A stretch of 64,000 bases of DNA from Meiothermus sp. GTDB lineage: Bacteria > Deinococcota > Deinococci > Deinococcales > Thermaceae. Both the position numbers and the translations under genes were made by a program. Shown in pieces: positions 9,220 to 17,221 of the stretch. The notes beneath the pieces are model-generated. The model saw only the letters and a list, made by a program, of their open reading frames with translations. It did not search any database and was not told the DNA's origin. The DNA is taken from positions 784,041 through 848,040 of the forward strand of contig NZ_BPIK01000001.1 in the NCBI RefSeq assembly GCF_026004075.1, read 5' to 3'. Every line of letters starts with the position of its first letter. Positions within the stretch are counted from its first letter, which is position 1.

Positions 9220-10581
9220 ATGTTCAGTCGTACTTTTCTGCACCAATGGTTGTGGCCGATCTATGCTGCCATCTATGTTTTTTTATTCTATCCAACTTTT
9301 CTGGTAAACCCAGGTGCAAATCTTAGCAATGTTCTTTCCGAAGGATATCTGGTAAGGGCTTATGTTACAGCCCTTTTTTTGTTGGTTGGCTTTACGCTGG
9401 AATGGTCGGCACATCCTCAGTTGCAGCTTAGTGACGCTCGCTACTTGTCAAGAGCCTTACGTCACCACCCGGCCATTGCGCTGGCTTTGTTTTATGGGCT
9501 CTGGTCTGTAATAACCTCTTTCCTTGCACTAGAGCCAATTGCGGCATTAACGGGTTCATTTTATGGCAGTGGCGATGGTGCTTTATTTAGTCTCGCCCTT
9601 ATAGGGGTTTTTGTATTGGTTTATTTGCAAGCGCTACGTGATCCTGAGCTGCCACGTCGGTTGGCATGGGCTGTCGTAATCTCGGGTGTGGTAATGGCCT
9701 TACTTGCTATTATCGAAATCATTACCCGGCAGGGAGTTTTGTATCCAATTCATCCTGGAAGTTTGCCAATGGTAAGCTTCCCGCAAAAAGGACACTTGGC
9801 TGGGTTCTTTGTATTAGTTATTGGAATCTTATTTGGTTTTTTGCGTCAGCCTAGTAGGATTGCAATTCCTGCCCTTTTGGCAGTTAGTGTGGCACTGGGT
9901 TTAACCTTTAATCGGACAGCGTTACTAGCAATAGGCTTTGGGTGGTTGTGGTTGCTTGGTAAATGGCGACAAATGTTTGTAGTTGCTACAGTAATTGCCT
10001 CGGGTCTTTCGATGGGTTGGCTCATGGTCGGTACGCTAAACTCCGAGGGTGAGCGCCCGCTAATAAACAACACAACTGTTCAAACCCGTTATTACATCTG
10101 GAAAGCGGCTATGGGGGGTATTTTGGAGCGACCCCTGACCGGATGGGGGGCAGGCCAGTTTGATATGGTTTGGCCAAAGTTTTTATCGGAGGAAGAACTC
10201 AACCGATATGCTCAGATGGAGTGGGGAGTGAAGAGAGTCAAAGATGTTTTCCTAACTCCCAGAGCCTCACCAGTGCTCCTCGTAGAGCAAACCGATGGGA
10301 CAGTGGCAATCAAAGGGGTTTCAGTTTGGAAAGCCCATAATCAATTTTTGGATATCGCTTTGCTGCGCGGCTTGGTAGGCTTGCTGTGCTACCTAGGGCT
10401 GTTATGGTATGTCTTTCTTTCTATACGTAAGTTTCCTCCGCTGGCAATGGGACTCATTACCTACCATGCATTCTTGCTCTCATGGTTTGCTCCTTTTCAT
10501 ATTGAAGGAACTTTGTGGGCTGTTTTGGGAGGAGCTTGCGCTGTAGCGAGTTTAACTGGGCGTAGAACGAATATTACCTGA
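9220..10581 (+). CDS. O-antigen ligase/polymerase-family membrane protein
   Basis: A 453-residue polytopic protein of about ten to twelve membrane segments. Family features are LTFNRTALLAIGFGW in the conserved SR-like helix position, a large periplasmic loop from about 285 to 390 containing ERPLTGWGAGQFD, and the catalytic-type KAHNQFLDIALLRG. The loop carries an insertion of about 45 residues before the His-Asn pair that has a counterpart in the neighbouring 10552-11976 protein, so these two are probably closer paralogues. The gene is relatively AT-rich. Its last 30 bases overlap the convergent neighbour's 3' end. Confidence 0.83.
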   Translation: MFSRTFLHQWLWPIYAAIYVFLFYPTFLVNPGANLSNVLSEGYLVRAYVTALFLLVGFTLEWSAHPQLQLSDARYLSRALRHHPAIALALFYGLWSVITSFLALEPIAALTGSFYGSGDGALFSLALIGVFVLVYLQALRDPELPRRLAWAVVISGVVMALLAIIEIITRQGVLYPIHPGSLPMVSFPQKGHLAGFFVLVIGILFGFLRQPSRIAIPALLAVSVALGLTFNRTALLAIGFGWLWLLGKWRQMFVVATVIASGLSMGWLMVGTLNSEGERPLINNTTVQTRYYIWKAAMGGILERPLTGWGAGQFDMVWPKFLSEEELNRYAQMEWGVKRVKDVFLTPRASPVLLVEQTDGTVAIKGVSVWKAHNQFLDIALLRGLVGLLCYLGLLWYVFLSIRKFPPLAMGLITYHAFLLSWFAPFHIEGTLWAVLGGACAVASLTGRRTNIT

Positions 10582-11976
10582 ATGTGCTGAGGATATGCTT
10601 GCCCAACCCATGGCTACAAGGAGCAGGTGCAATGGCTCAGTTCCAACCACAGGAAACCACGCAAGGTAGTAGACCATCAAAGCTATCGTTATCCAAAGCC
10701 ACGCGAGATTTCGGTTCCCCCAACTTTTCCAAACTGGAAACAAATAGAGAACGACCCATAACATTGCGCTTAGACCACCAAAAGCCAGTAGACGATCTAG
10801 TAAGAGATTATGTGCCTTATCGAGCGTGATCGGGTAATCTCGTTTAATATTGGCCTGGCCGCCAAATCGTTCAAACTCCACATGGATATACCTGCTGCGC
10901 AGTTGCTCTCGTGGAGGCATAACGACAGTGGCATTGGCGACCTGCGCGTCGCGGGGCCAGGCTAGTTCTGTTTTGGTCAATTCCAGCAAATCGGCTACTG
11001 GCGGGTCGCGTAAGAGAGATAGCCTGAAGGCATCTGACCCTCCTCCAATCAAGGGTGCACCCGGAATTTTGCTCAGGCTTTGATAAGCCAATGCCCAGAT
11101 TTGAAAACGACTCTCGAGGGTGTTGGTTTCTGTATATTCACGCGTAAAGCCTTGCGGGTTTGGAACAACAAACTGAACACAAAATACTGACATAACAGCA
11201 AACGTGGAGATAAGCAGCGTGCGCCAAGTACGGTGTATCAAGCTTAGGCCGACCACGCCAACAATTAGGGCTATCAGAGCTGCGCGATTCCCGGTTGCGC
11301 CAAGAGCGAGTGCGGAAAGAAAGAGACCAAGCAGAGTTAACCAACGATATTCTTTTCTTGACTGCTCTATGGTTAGCCATATGCCCAGCAATATAGTGGG
11401 CAAAAGGAGGCCAGCCAGCATGCCGGGGTGGCTTAGGCTGCCAACCGGGCTGCTGTACATACTCCACTTCACCAGTGGTCCGATAGGGTCGAGCTGTAGC
11501 CGTTGTAAAAGGGCTAGTACTGCTTGAATGCTTCCCCCAACGAACAATGCTGCCATAAGAGTAATCCGAAGATGGGGCAACTTAAGGAGCATTTGGTAGG
11601 CGAAAATTCCAAAAAGAACCAGACCCAAATGGTATAGCAAGCCATCAAGCCGTCGCTGTGGGCCAAGCAGGGCATAGCTCCAGTCATCCCGCGCGTTGAG
11701 GCTACTCACTAAGACCAGTAACAAATGAACAGATAGTAGCAAAACAAAGGGTTTGCGCCACTGTATCTCCCTAAGACTAAGCATTCCCAATAAGCCAATC
11801 AGCAACAGTACCAGAACCTTTGGAAATAACTGAAACATTTCAAGCGCCTGGGCTAGCTCAGTATCAAAAATTAGACCGGGTTTCCAGAAGGGTGCACCAG
11901 GAACAATAACCAATGGAAAGAAGGTAGTAAAGGCAATTAAGGAGATAGTAGAACGATGTTGATTGGGCGAGTTCAT
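10552..11976 (-). CDS. O-antigen ligase/polymerase-family membrane protein
   Basis: The 474-residue product begins at ATG 11976, which sits 7 nt after a good -10 box TATAGT (leaderless). A TTG at 12015 is open in frame but falls next to a hairpin I read as the upstream gene's terminator. The protein has about a dozen membrane segments, the helix motif TGNRAALIALIVGVVG, and a large loop with GAPLIGGGSDAF and LDKAHNLLLDRLLAFGG that carries the His-Asn pair. It is the third superfamily member in a row and lies just downstream of two pilin genes on the same strand. A role as pilin oligosaccharyltransferase is possible but unproven. Confidence 0.82.
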   Translation of the reverse strand: MNSPNQHRSTISLIAFTTFFPLVIVPGAPFWKPGLIFDTELAQALEMFQLFPKVLVLLLIGLLGMLSLREIQWRKPFVLLLSVHLLLVLVSSLNARDDWSYALLGPQRRLDGLLYHLGLVLFGIFAYQMLLKLPHLRITLMAALFVGGSIQAVLALLQRLQLDPIGPLVKWSMYSSPVGSLSHPGMLAGLLLPTILLGIWLTIEQSRKEYRWLTLLGLFLSALALGATGNRAALIALIVGVVGLSLIHRTWRTLLISTFAVMSVFCVQFVVPNPQGFTREYTETNTLESRFQIWALAYQSLSKIPGAPLIGGGSDAFRLSLLRDPPVADLLELTKTELAWPRDAQVANATVVMPPREQLRSRYIHVEFERFGGQANIKRDYPITLDKAHNLLLDRLLAFGGLSAMLWVVLYLFPVWKSWGNRNLAWLWITIALMVYYLAWFPVVGTEPLHLLLVAMGWASISSAHSGNIRSTPS

Positions 11977-12015
11977 TAGGGGTACTATAGCGCTTTTGGC
12001 ATTAGCGAAAGACAA

Positions 12016-12041
12016 GAATGCCCCTCATAAGAGGAGCATTC
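12016..12041 (-). terminator. Hairpin downstream of the second pilin gene
   Basis: The stem GAATGC-x-CCTC pairs with GAGG-x-GCATTC around an ATAA loop, with one internal mismatch. On the minus strand it is followed by the T-rich stretch TTGTCTTT. It lies 18 bases past the pilin stop, as expected for a rho-independent terminator. Confidence 0.55.
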
Positions 12042-12058
12042 GTAGCTCAAACACTATT

Positions 12059-12409
12059 TCATGGAAGAGTGAAGGTTCGGCCAGCAGCACTGGATACAAC
12101 TACCTGGGCAATGTTGCCACCTAGATCGCTTATCGTGCACGACTGCACCGTGTTTGCTCCAGGGCTTGTGATGACATAGCCTCCAGCTGAGTAGCCATTG
12201 GTACAATCGCCCGTGACCAAACTATTGTTTGTATCCTCGGCAAGGTAAGCATAGGCCGCTTTGTAGACGTTATGGCCGTAGGCTTGAGCAGCCCGATCAA
12301 TGCTTAATCGGCGTGCCTGGATTAGATTGGGCAGCAGCACCGCAGCCAGAATGCCGATGATGGCAATTACGATCAAGAGCTCTATAAGGGTAAAACCCCT
12401 GCTCTGCAT
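12059..12409 (-). CDS. Type IV pilin-like protein (second tandem copy)
   Basis: The start at ATG 12409 has a strong Shine-Dalgarno (GGGAGGTG) and gives a 116-residue prepilin with the short leader MQSRG followed by FTLIELLIVIAIIGILAAV. That includes the G/F prepilin peptidase site and Glu at +5. The rest resembles the neighbouring pilin closely (RAAQAYGHNVYKAAYAYLAED; two cysteines in TGDC and QSCT that probably form the C-terminal loop disulfide). An upstream in-frame extension to 12463 would bury the leader and is rejected. It is probably a structural pilin or minor pilin made by tandem duplication. Confidence 0.9.
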   Translation of the reverse strand: MQSRGFTLIELLIVIAIIGILAAVLLPNLIQARRLSIDRAAQAYGHNVYKAAYAYLAEDTNNSLVTGDCTNGYSAGGYVITSPGANTVQSCTISDLGGNIAQVVVSSAAGRTFTLP

Positions 12410-12424
12410 CGGCACCTCCCTGTC

Positions 12425-12458
12425 AAAACCAGGAGACCGAAACACTTCGATCTCCTGG
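12425..12458 (-). terminator. Strong hairpin between the tandem pilin genes
   Basis: CCAGGAGA-x-CGAA pairs with TTCG-x-TCTCCTGG around ACAC (12429-12458), a 12-bp stem with one mismatch. On the minus strand it is followed by TTTTGACA. It lies 22 bases after the first pilin stop and before the second pilin's Shine-Dalgarno, so it may be a terminator or an attenuator that lowers expression of the second copy. Confidence 0.6.
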
Positions 12459-12480
12459 CGCAAAGCATGAGGCTGAGGGG

Positions 12481-12828
12481 TTATTGACCGATGGTGTAGG
12501 TTTGGGAGTTGGCGCTGGTGACGGTTACACGGGGGGCGTTTGCAGTACCAGAAACGGTGCAGCTAGAAACGGTAGTGCCAGGGTCGGCTACAGAGTAGCT
12601 ACCAGCCGAATAGCCATCGGTACAAGAGCCTGTGATCAGAGTGTTGTCAGGGTTTTCAGCTACGTAGGCCAGAGCTGCCTTGTAAACGTTCTGGCCGTAG
12701 GCCTGGGCAGCGCGGTCGGTGGCAGTGCGGCGGGCGTTGAGCAGGTTGGGGATCAGCACGGCGGCCAGGATGCCAATGATGGCGATCACAATCAGGAGCT
12801 CGATGAGGGTGAAACCGGATTTCTTCAT
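12481..12828 (-). CDS. pilA: Type IV pilin (major pilin candidate)
   Basis: This 115-residue prepilin has leader MKKSG, cleavage before FTLIELLIVIAIIGILAAV and Glu at +5, all hallmarks of type IVa pilins. Two cysteines (GSCTDG and SSCTVSG) bracket a probable C-terminal disulfide loop. A clear Shine-Dalgarno (AGGAGAAGTACC) precedes ATG 12828. The hydrophobic N-terminal helix packs in the pilus core; in Thermus such pilins serve motility, adhesion and DNA uptake. The paralogue at 12059-12409 and three O-antigen-ligase-like genes lie directly downstream. Which copy is the major subunit is inferred only from order and the intervening hairpin. Confidence 0.93.
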   Translation of the reverse strand: MKKSGFTLIELLIVIAIIGILAAVLIPNLLNARRTATDRAAQAYGQNVYKAALAYVAENPDNTLITGSCTDGYSAGSYSVADPGTTVSSCTVSGTANAPRVTVTSANSQTYTIGQ

Positions 12829-13033
12829 GGTACTTCTCCTAAGGGTTCCGCACCGGGATATGGTATGGGTGCGGTATTGCGTAGTGCAGATAAAGCTTAG
12901 GGCCTCGAGGGAGCGGGCCTATTCCCGAACTCCAGGGTTTAGTATAGTCCGCGGTTTTGTAAGGCGTGTGGAATTTGACCCAACTCAAGGCCCGAAGCGT
13001 TACGTGAGCTAAAGGCTTGATAGATTGGTGCTT

Positions 13034-13756
13034 ATGGAAGTTAATCGGCTCATCGAGTTGGGGCGCTACGAGGAGGCCCGTAGCCGCATCCTGGCGGGAG
13101 AAAAGGGCGATGCCGACGGGTTGGCGGTGCTGCTCGAGCTGCGCGACTGGCTGCGTCTGAAGGAATATGGCAGGGCCCTAAAGGTGCTCGAGCAGGACGG
13201 CGACCTGGTGCAGGGCTATCTGGATGTGGCGCAGGCCAGGGCGGCCATTCAGGCGTTCGAAGCCGAGGACGAGCAGCAGATCAGGGCCTACCTGACCGAC
13301 CCCCATCTGGGGGCGGAGGCCTGGGCGGTGCTGGGGTTGGTGCGCATTTCGCACGGCGACCGCGCGCAGGCCCGGCAGGCTTTCGAGGCTGCGCTGCAGG
13401 CCGACCCCCGCCACTTTAGGGCCCAGACCAACCTGGCTAACCTGGCCCTCGAGGCCGGCCAGATTGATGAGGCTATCCGGCTATACCAAGAGGCGCTCAA
13501 ACTGAACCCCGAGTACGCCCTGGCCCATCACAACCTGGGTGCGGCCTACCGCAAAAAAGGCCAGATCGACAAATCGGTCTACCACATCAAGCAGGGCCAG
13601 CGCCTACAGATGCGCCCCGCGACGCGCCCCCCACGTGCATCTGTACCGGGGGCCGCGCCCCCCCTGCCCGAGCGCAGGCCCTGGCTGGGGGGCCGCTGGT
13701 GGCTCTGGCTTCTAGTGCTGGGGCTGGCGCTCTGGCTTATAAGCCGCCAGCCCTGA
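13034..13756 (+). CDS. TPR-repeat protein with C-terminal membrane anchor
   Basis: ATG 13034 follows TAGATT by 7 nt, so it is probably a leaderless start; the in-frame TTG 13025 overlaps that box. The 240-residue protein has helical repeats at the N-terminus and two to three canonical tetratricopeptide repeats at about 95-190 (GDRAQARQAFEAALQADPRH and GQIDEAIRLYQEALKLNPEY). A proline/arginine-rich linker follows, then a single C-terminal membrane helix (WWLWLLVLGLALWLI). It is probably tail-anchored with its TPRs in the cytoplasm. The partner is unknown. It is convergent with the permease downstream. Confidence 0.8.
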   Translation: MEVNRLIELGRYEEARSRILAGEKGDADGLAVLLELRDWLRLKEYGRALKVLEQDGDLVQGYLDVAQARAAIQAFEAEDEQQIRAYLTDPHLGAEAWAVLGLVRISHGDRAQARQAFEAALQADPRHFRAQTNLANLALEAGQIDEAIRLYQEALKLNPEYALAHHNLGAAYRKKGQIDKSVYHIKQGQRLQMRPATRPPRASVPGAAPPLPERRPWLGGRWWLWLLVLGLALWLISRQP

Positions 13757-13764
13757 GCAGGTGT

Positions 13765-14544
13765 TTAGGGCTCGAGGCTCGCTTCCTTGGGAGCAGGCTT
13801 GGATTTGGTGCCTACATAGCGTAGGGCCGTCCAGATGAGCACCACCGAAAAGGTGAGCCTGAGCCAGAACTCGGGGAGTTGATTGGCCACCAGGCCTCCC
13901 GCAAAAGCCCCGACCAAGATGCCTACTACCAGCCCCGGTACGTGGGCCTGGGCCAGGTTGCCATGGCGGTAGTGGGTGTACGACCCCACCAAGGCCGATG
14001 GCACCATAGCCAGCAGCGAGGTGCCCTGGGCGGTGTGCTGCTCGAGGCCCACCAGCAAAACCATAATCGGCACTGTAATGGTACCGCCACCCACGCCCAG
14101 CAAGCCCGAGGCAAAACCTGCGGCAGCCCCGGTAAAGACCAGGGGAATGATCCGAAGCCAGCCTTGCAGGGGCTCTTCCACGTGCGGAATGTAGGGCTTG
14201 AGGATCAGGCTCAGGGCCACCACCACCAGGTACCAGCCAAACACCCGCTTGAGCTTCCACTCCGGCAGCCGGTTGGCGAAGCGGGCTCCCCAGTTGGCCG
14301 TGAGCATGGCGCTGGGGAAGATGAGCAGGGCCGCCAGCCAGTCCACGGTACCCTGGGTGGCGTAGGTCAGGGCCCCTACCAAGCCGGTGAAGACCACCAT
14401 CACCAGGCTGGTAGCCACGGCCTGGTGCTGGGATAGCTTGAGAAAGGCCGACATCAGCGGAACCGCTATAATGCCGCCCCCAAGCCCCACCAAGCCACCA
14501 AATGCTCCTGCCAACAGGCCGATCCACAGACTCGAGAGATTCAC
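13765..14544 (-). CDS. TauE/SafE-family (TSUP) anion permease
   Basis: With GTG 14544 as start the protein has 259 residues and eight or so membrane segments. The two family repeats are visible as GLLAGAFGGLVGLGGGIIAVP near the N-terminus and AAAGFASGLLGVGGGTITVP in the middle. The family exports or imports sulfite, sulfoacetate and related anions; the substrate here is unknown. A TATAAC box lies 6 nt before GTG 14544, which supports a leaderless start; the open frame continues upstream to 14610 but would overlap the neighbouring gene. Confidence 0.88.
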   Translation of the reverse strand: MNLSSLWIGLLAGAFGGLVGLGGGIIAVPLMSAFLKLSQHQAVATSLVMVVFTGLVGALTYATQGTVDWLAALLIFPSAMLTANWGARFANRLPEWKLKRVFGWYLVVVALSLILKPYIPHVEEPLQGWLRIIPLVFTGAAAGFASGLLGVGGGTITVPIMVLLVGLEQHTAQGTSLLAMVPSALVGSYTHYRHGNLAQAHVPGLVVGILVGAFAGGLVANQLPEFWLRLTFSVVLIWTALRYVGTKSKPAPKEASLEP

Positions 14545-14579
14545 AGGCCAGTTATACCACGACCGGTGAAATTTTAGAT

Positions 14580-15572
14580 TCAAAATATACCCTGCAGCCA
14601 GCGCAGCCAATTCTCCCCCAGCACACCGCTTTGGAAGGCTTCGGGAACCAGCGCGGCGATTTTTTGTAGATCGGCGGGTGTATCGAGGCCGTGGGGGTTC
14701 TCGTTCAGGCCAAAGCCGCCGTCGAAGTCGGAACCGAGGCCCACCCTGTCCCAGCCAATCAGGCTGGCGGTGTGGGTCATATGCTTACCGACAACATCCA
14801 ATTTCACCCGTTCCATGCCGCGTTTCCAGGTGTGGTCGAGGAAAAACCCATACAGCACCGTGCCAATTACGCCGCCCCGCGCCCCAATGGCTCGGATCAT
14901 GGCATCGCTCAAGTGGCGGTTGGAGAACTCGAGCCCCTCCCCCCCCAGCAGAGCCCGTGGATTGCTGTGGGTGGCGCAGACCGGGCCTTGGAAGACCTCC
15001 AAGGCCTCCCAGAAAGCCTGCTCGTCCATGTGGGAAAAGTCCAGGGCCAGCCCTTGCTCGTCCATGGCTTGCAACAGTTCCATCCCCAGCGCGCTCAGGC
15101 CGCCGGGCTCGCGGGTGCCGCCGCAGTAGCGGGTGCGGTTCCAGGCGGGGCCAATCAGCCGCACTCCCTGGGCCTTCCAGAAAGCCACCTCGCCGGGCTC
15201 GCGGACGCACTCGGCGCCTTCAATCAGAATGACCAGGGCTGTGACCCTGTCCTCGGGCCACAAGGCCAGATGCCGGGTCAGGTCGGCCTGGCTGCGCAGG
15301 ATGCGCACCCAGCCCTGCTCTTCCCAGCGCAGGTACACCTCCAGTTGCCGGAGGGCCTGGGTGTGGGCGCTTTGGGGCTCTGGGTAGCGGCGGGGGTCTA
15401 CCCACAGGGTGGCAAAGCAGACCCCAACCTTCCCTTCGCGCAGGGCCGGTAGGGTTACGACGGGTATATCGGTGTGGGTATCGCGCTGGCGTAGCTCTGA
15501 GAGCGGTAGGGTGAGGTCGCGCCCCAGGTCTACTACGTTGTGGGCGAGGTCGAGGTGGGCGTCTACGATCAT
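14580..15572 (-). CDS. Membrane dipeptidase-family peptidase (M19)
   Basis: The 330-residue protein starts MIVDAHLDLAHNV, the first metal-binding HxD motif of M19 dipeptidases. It continues with LILIEGAE-like, LDFSHMDE, CATHSNPRAL with a zinc-binding histidine, and VGLGSDFDGGFG near the C-terminus, all in family order. These cytoplasmic zinc enzymes cleave dipeptides, including D-amino-acid containing ones. ATG 15572 lies 7 nt after TAGTAT, a leaderless arrangement, so the longer frame to 15635 is rejected. Confidence 0.92.
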   Translation of the reverse strand: MIVDAHLDLAHNVVDLGRDLTLPLSELRQRDTHTDIPVVTLPALREGKVGVCFATLWVDPRRYPEPQSAHTQALRQLEVYLRWEEQGWVRILRSQADLTRHLALWPEDRVTALVILIEGAECVREPGEVAFWKAQGVRLIGPAWNRTRYCGGTREPGGLSALGMELLQAMDEQGLALDFSHMDEQAFWEALEVFQGPVCATHSNPRALLGGEGLEFSNRHLSDAMIRAIGARGGVIGTVLYGFFLDHTWKRGMERVKLDVVGKHMTHTASLIGWDRVGLGSDFDGGFGLNENPHGLDTPADLQKIAALVPEAFQSGVLGENWLRWLQGIF

Positions 15573-15813
15573 GGGTTCAATACTAAAACAGGGGTGGCTG
15601 GTTGGCGCGGTTCTGGACAGAACTCGGCAATCCAAATATAGTCAGGAAACTGTGCTGAACTCGTTTTTTGCTGCCAGGACTGGCGGCAAAGGTAGAGACA
15701 ATCGCGATGGGAAAGCATTTTTCGTTTTGAACTGCTCTGGATTCTGTAAAGCCATTGCCGGTTTGTAGGGCATGCTGGTGTGACAAAACCGGTTAGCCCT
15801 TAAAACCAGGCTT

Positions 15814-17115
15814 ATGAACCTAGTCTGGCACCGCGCCGACCTTCGCTTGCACGACAACCCCGCCCTGGCCGAGGCCTTGCGAACCGGCCCTGCTGTGGGG
15901 CTGGTGGTTTTGGATCCCAATATTCTGCAAAACACCACCCCCCGGCGGCGGGCCTGGTTCTATCGGAACACCCTGGCCCTGCGCGAGGCCTATGCGGCGC
16001 GGGGGGGCCTCCTGCTGGTGCGCAGCGGCCTGCCCTGGGAGGTTTTGCCCCAGATAGTAACCGAGCTGGGCATTCAGCGGGTATTTGCCGTGCGGAACTC
16101 GACCCCCTATGCCCGGTTTCGTGACCAGAAGGTGGGGGAGGCGTTGCTGGGGCGCATCTGTTGGCTGCCGGGTCAGTACATCCACGAGCCGGGAAGCATC
16201 GTCAAGCCGAACGGGGGAGCCTACACGGTTTTTACGCCCTATTCCAGGCGCTGGTGGGCAGCCCCGGAGCCGGTTTTGCTCGAGGCCCCCGACCGCTTTC
16301 CACCCCTCCACCTGCCACCCGACTACAACCCAGGGCACCTTCCCCAGGAAACCTCGGACGTGCCCCTGCCACCCGCGGGCGAGGCGGCGGCCCTGGAGGC
16401 GCTCGAGGTCTTCTTGCGCGATAAACTGCCCCACTACCACCAGACCCGCGACGGGCTGGCCGGGGAGGGGGTCTCGAGGCTCTCCTACTACTTCACCCTG
16501 GGGGTTCTTTCGCCCCGGCTGGCCGCCCGTAAAGCCCTGCAGGTGGGGGGGGAGGGGGCCCGCAAATGGGTCAACGAGCTGTGCTGGCGCGACTTTAGCG
16601 GCGACCTGCTCTACCACCGCCCGCAGATGATGACCCAGGCCTTCGACCCGCGCTGGGAAGGCCTGCCCTGGAACGACGATAGCGGGTTGTTTGAGGCCTG
16701 GCTGCACGGCCAGACCGGCATCCCGGTGGTGGATGCCTGCATGCGTGAGCTACAGGCCACCGGCTTTCTGTCTAACCGGGGGCGCATGGTGGTGGCGCAG
16801 TTTGCGGTCAAGCTGGCTTTGCTACCCTGGCAGAAATGCGAGCGGGCCTTCCGCAACCTGCTCTTAGATGGCGACAACGCCTCCAACCTGCAGGGCTGGC
16901 ACTGGGCGGGGGGGCTGGGGGTGGACGCGGCCCCCTACTTTCGGGTGTTCAACCTGATCACCCAGGCCGAGACCCACGACCCCCAGGGATTGTGGCTAAA
17001 GCGCTGGGTGCCCGAGTCGGGGGGCCGGGCCCAGCCCTACAAAACCCCGGTTATTGACCTGGACGCGGCCCGCAGGCGGTATCTGGCGGCTGCGGAGGGG
17101 ATCGCCAAGGGCTAG
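15814..17115 (+). CDS. phr: Deoxyribodipyrimidine photo-lyase
   Basis: The 433-residue protein matches class I CPD photolyases in length and order: an N-terminal alpha/beta domain (NLVWHRADLRLHDNPAL) that can bind an antenna chromophore, and a C-terminal FAD domain with KWVNELCWRDF, TGIPVVDACMRELQATGFLSNRGRM and GDNASNLQGWHWAGG. It repairs UV-induced cyclobutane dimers with blue light. Start ATG 15814 follows TAAAAC by 7 nt, a weak -10 box. It is divergent from the dipeptidase, with 241 bases between the starts. Confidence 0.95.
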   Translation: MNLVWHRADLRLHDNPALAEALRTGPAVGLVVLDPNILQNTTPRRRAWFYRNTLALREAYAARGGLLLVRSGLPWEVLPQIVTELGIQRVFAVRNSTPYARFRDQKVGEALLGRICWLPGQYIHEPGSIVKPNGGAYTVFTPYSRRWWAAPEPVLLEAPDRFPPLHLPPDYNPGHLPQETSDVPLPPAGEAAALEALEVFLRDKLPHYHQTRDGLAGEGVSRLSYYFTLGVLSPRLAARKALQVGGEGARKWVNELCWRDFSGDLLYHRPQMMTQAFDPRWEGLPWNDDSGLFEAWLHGQTGIPVVDACMRELQATGFLSNRGRMVVAQFAVKLALLPWQKCERAFRNLLLDGDNASNLQGWHWAGGLGVDAAPYFRVFNLITQAETHDPQGLWLKRWVPESGGRAQPYKTPVIDLDAARRRYLAAAEGIAKG

Positions 17116-17221
17116 GTGGTGGTCAAATGGGCTTATTCGGGTGGTGTCGGCAAATAACACCGACTGGTTTGTTGGGCTCCAGGGGATAGTTTGAGCGCTG
17201 AGACTCGATAAAATCTGAAAC

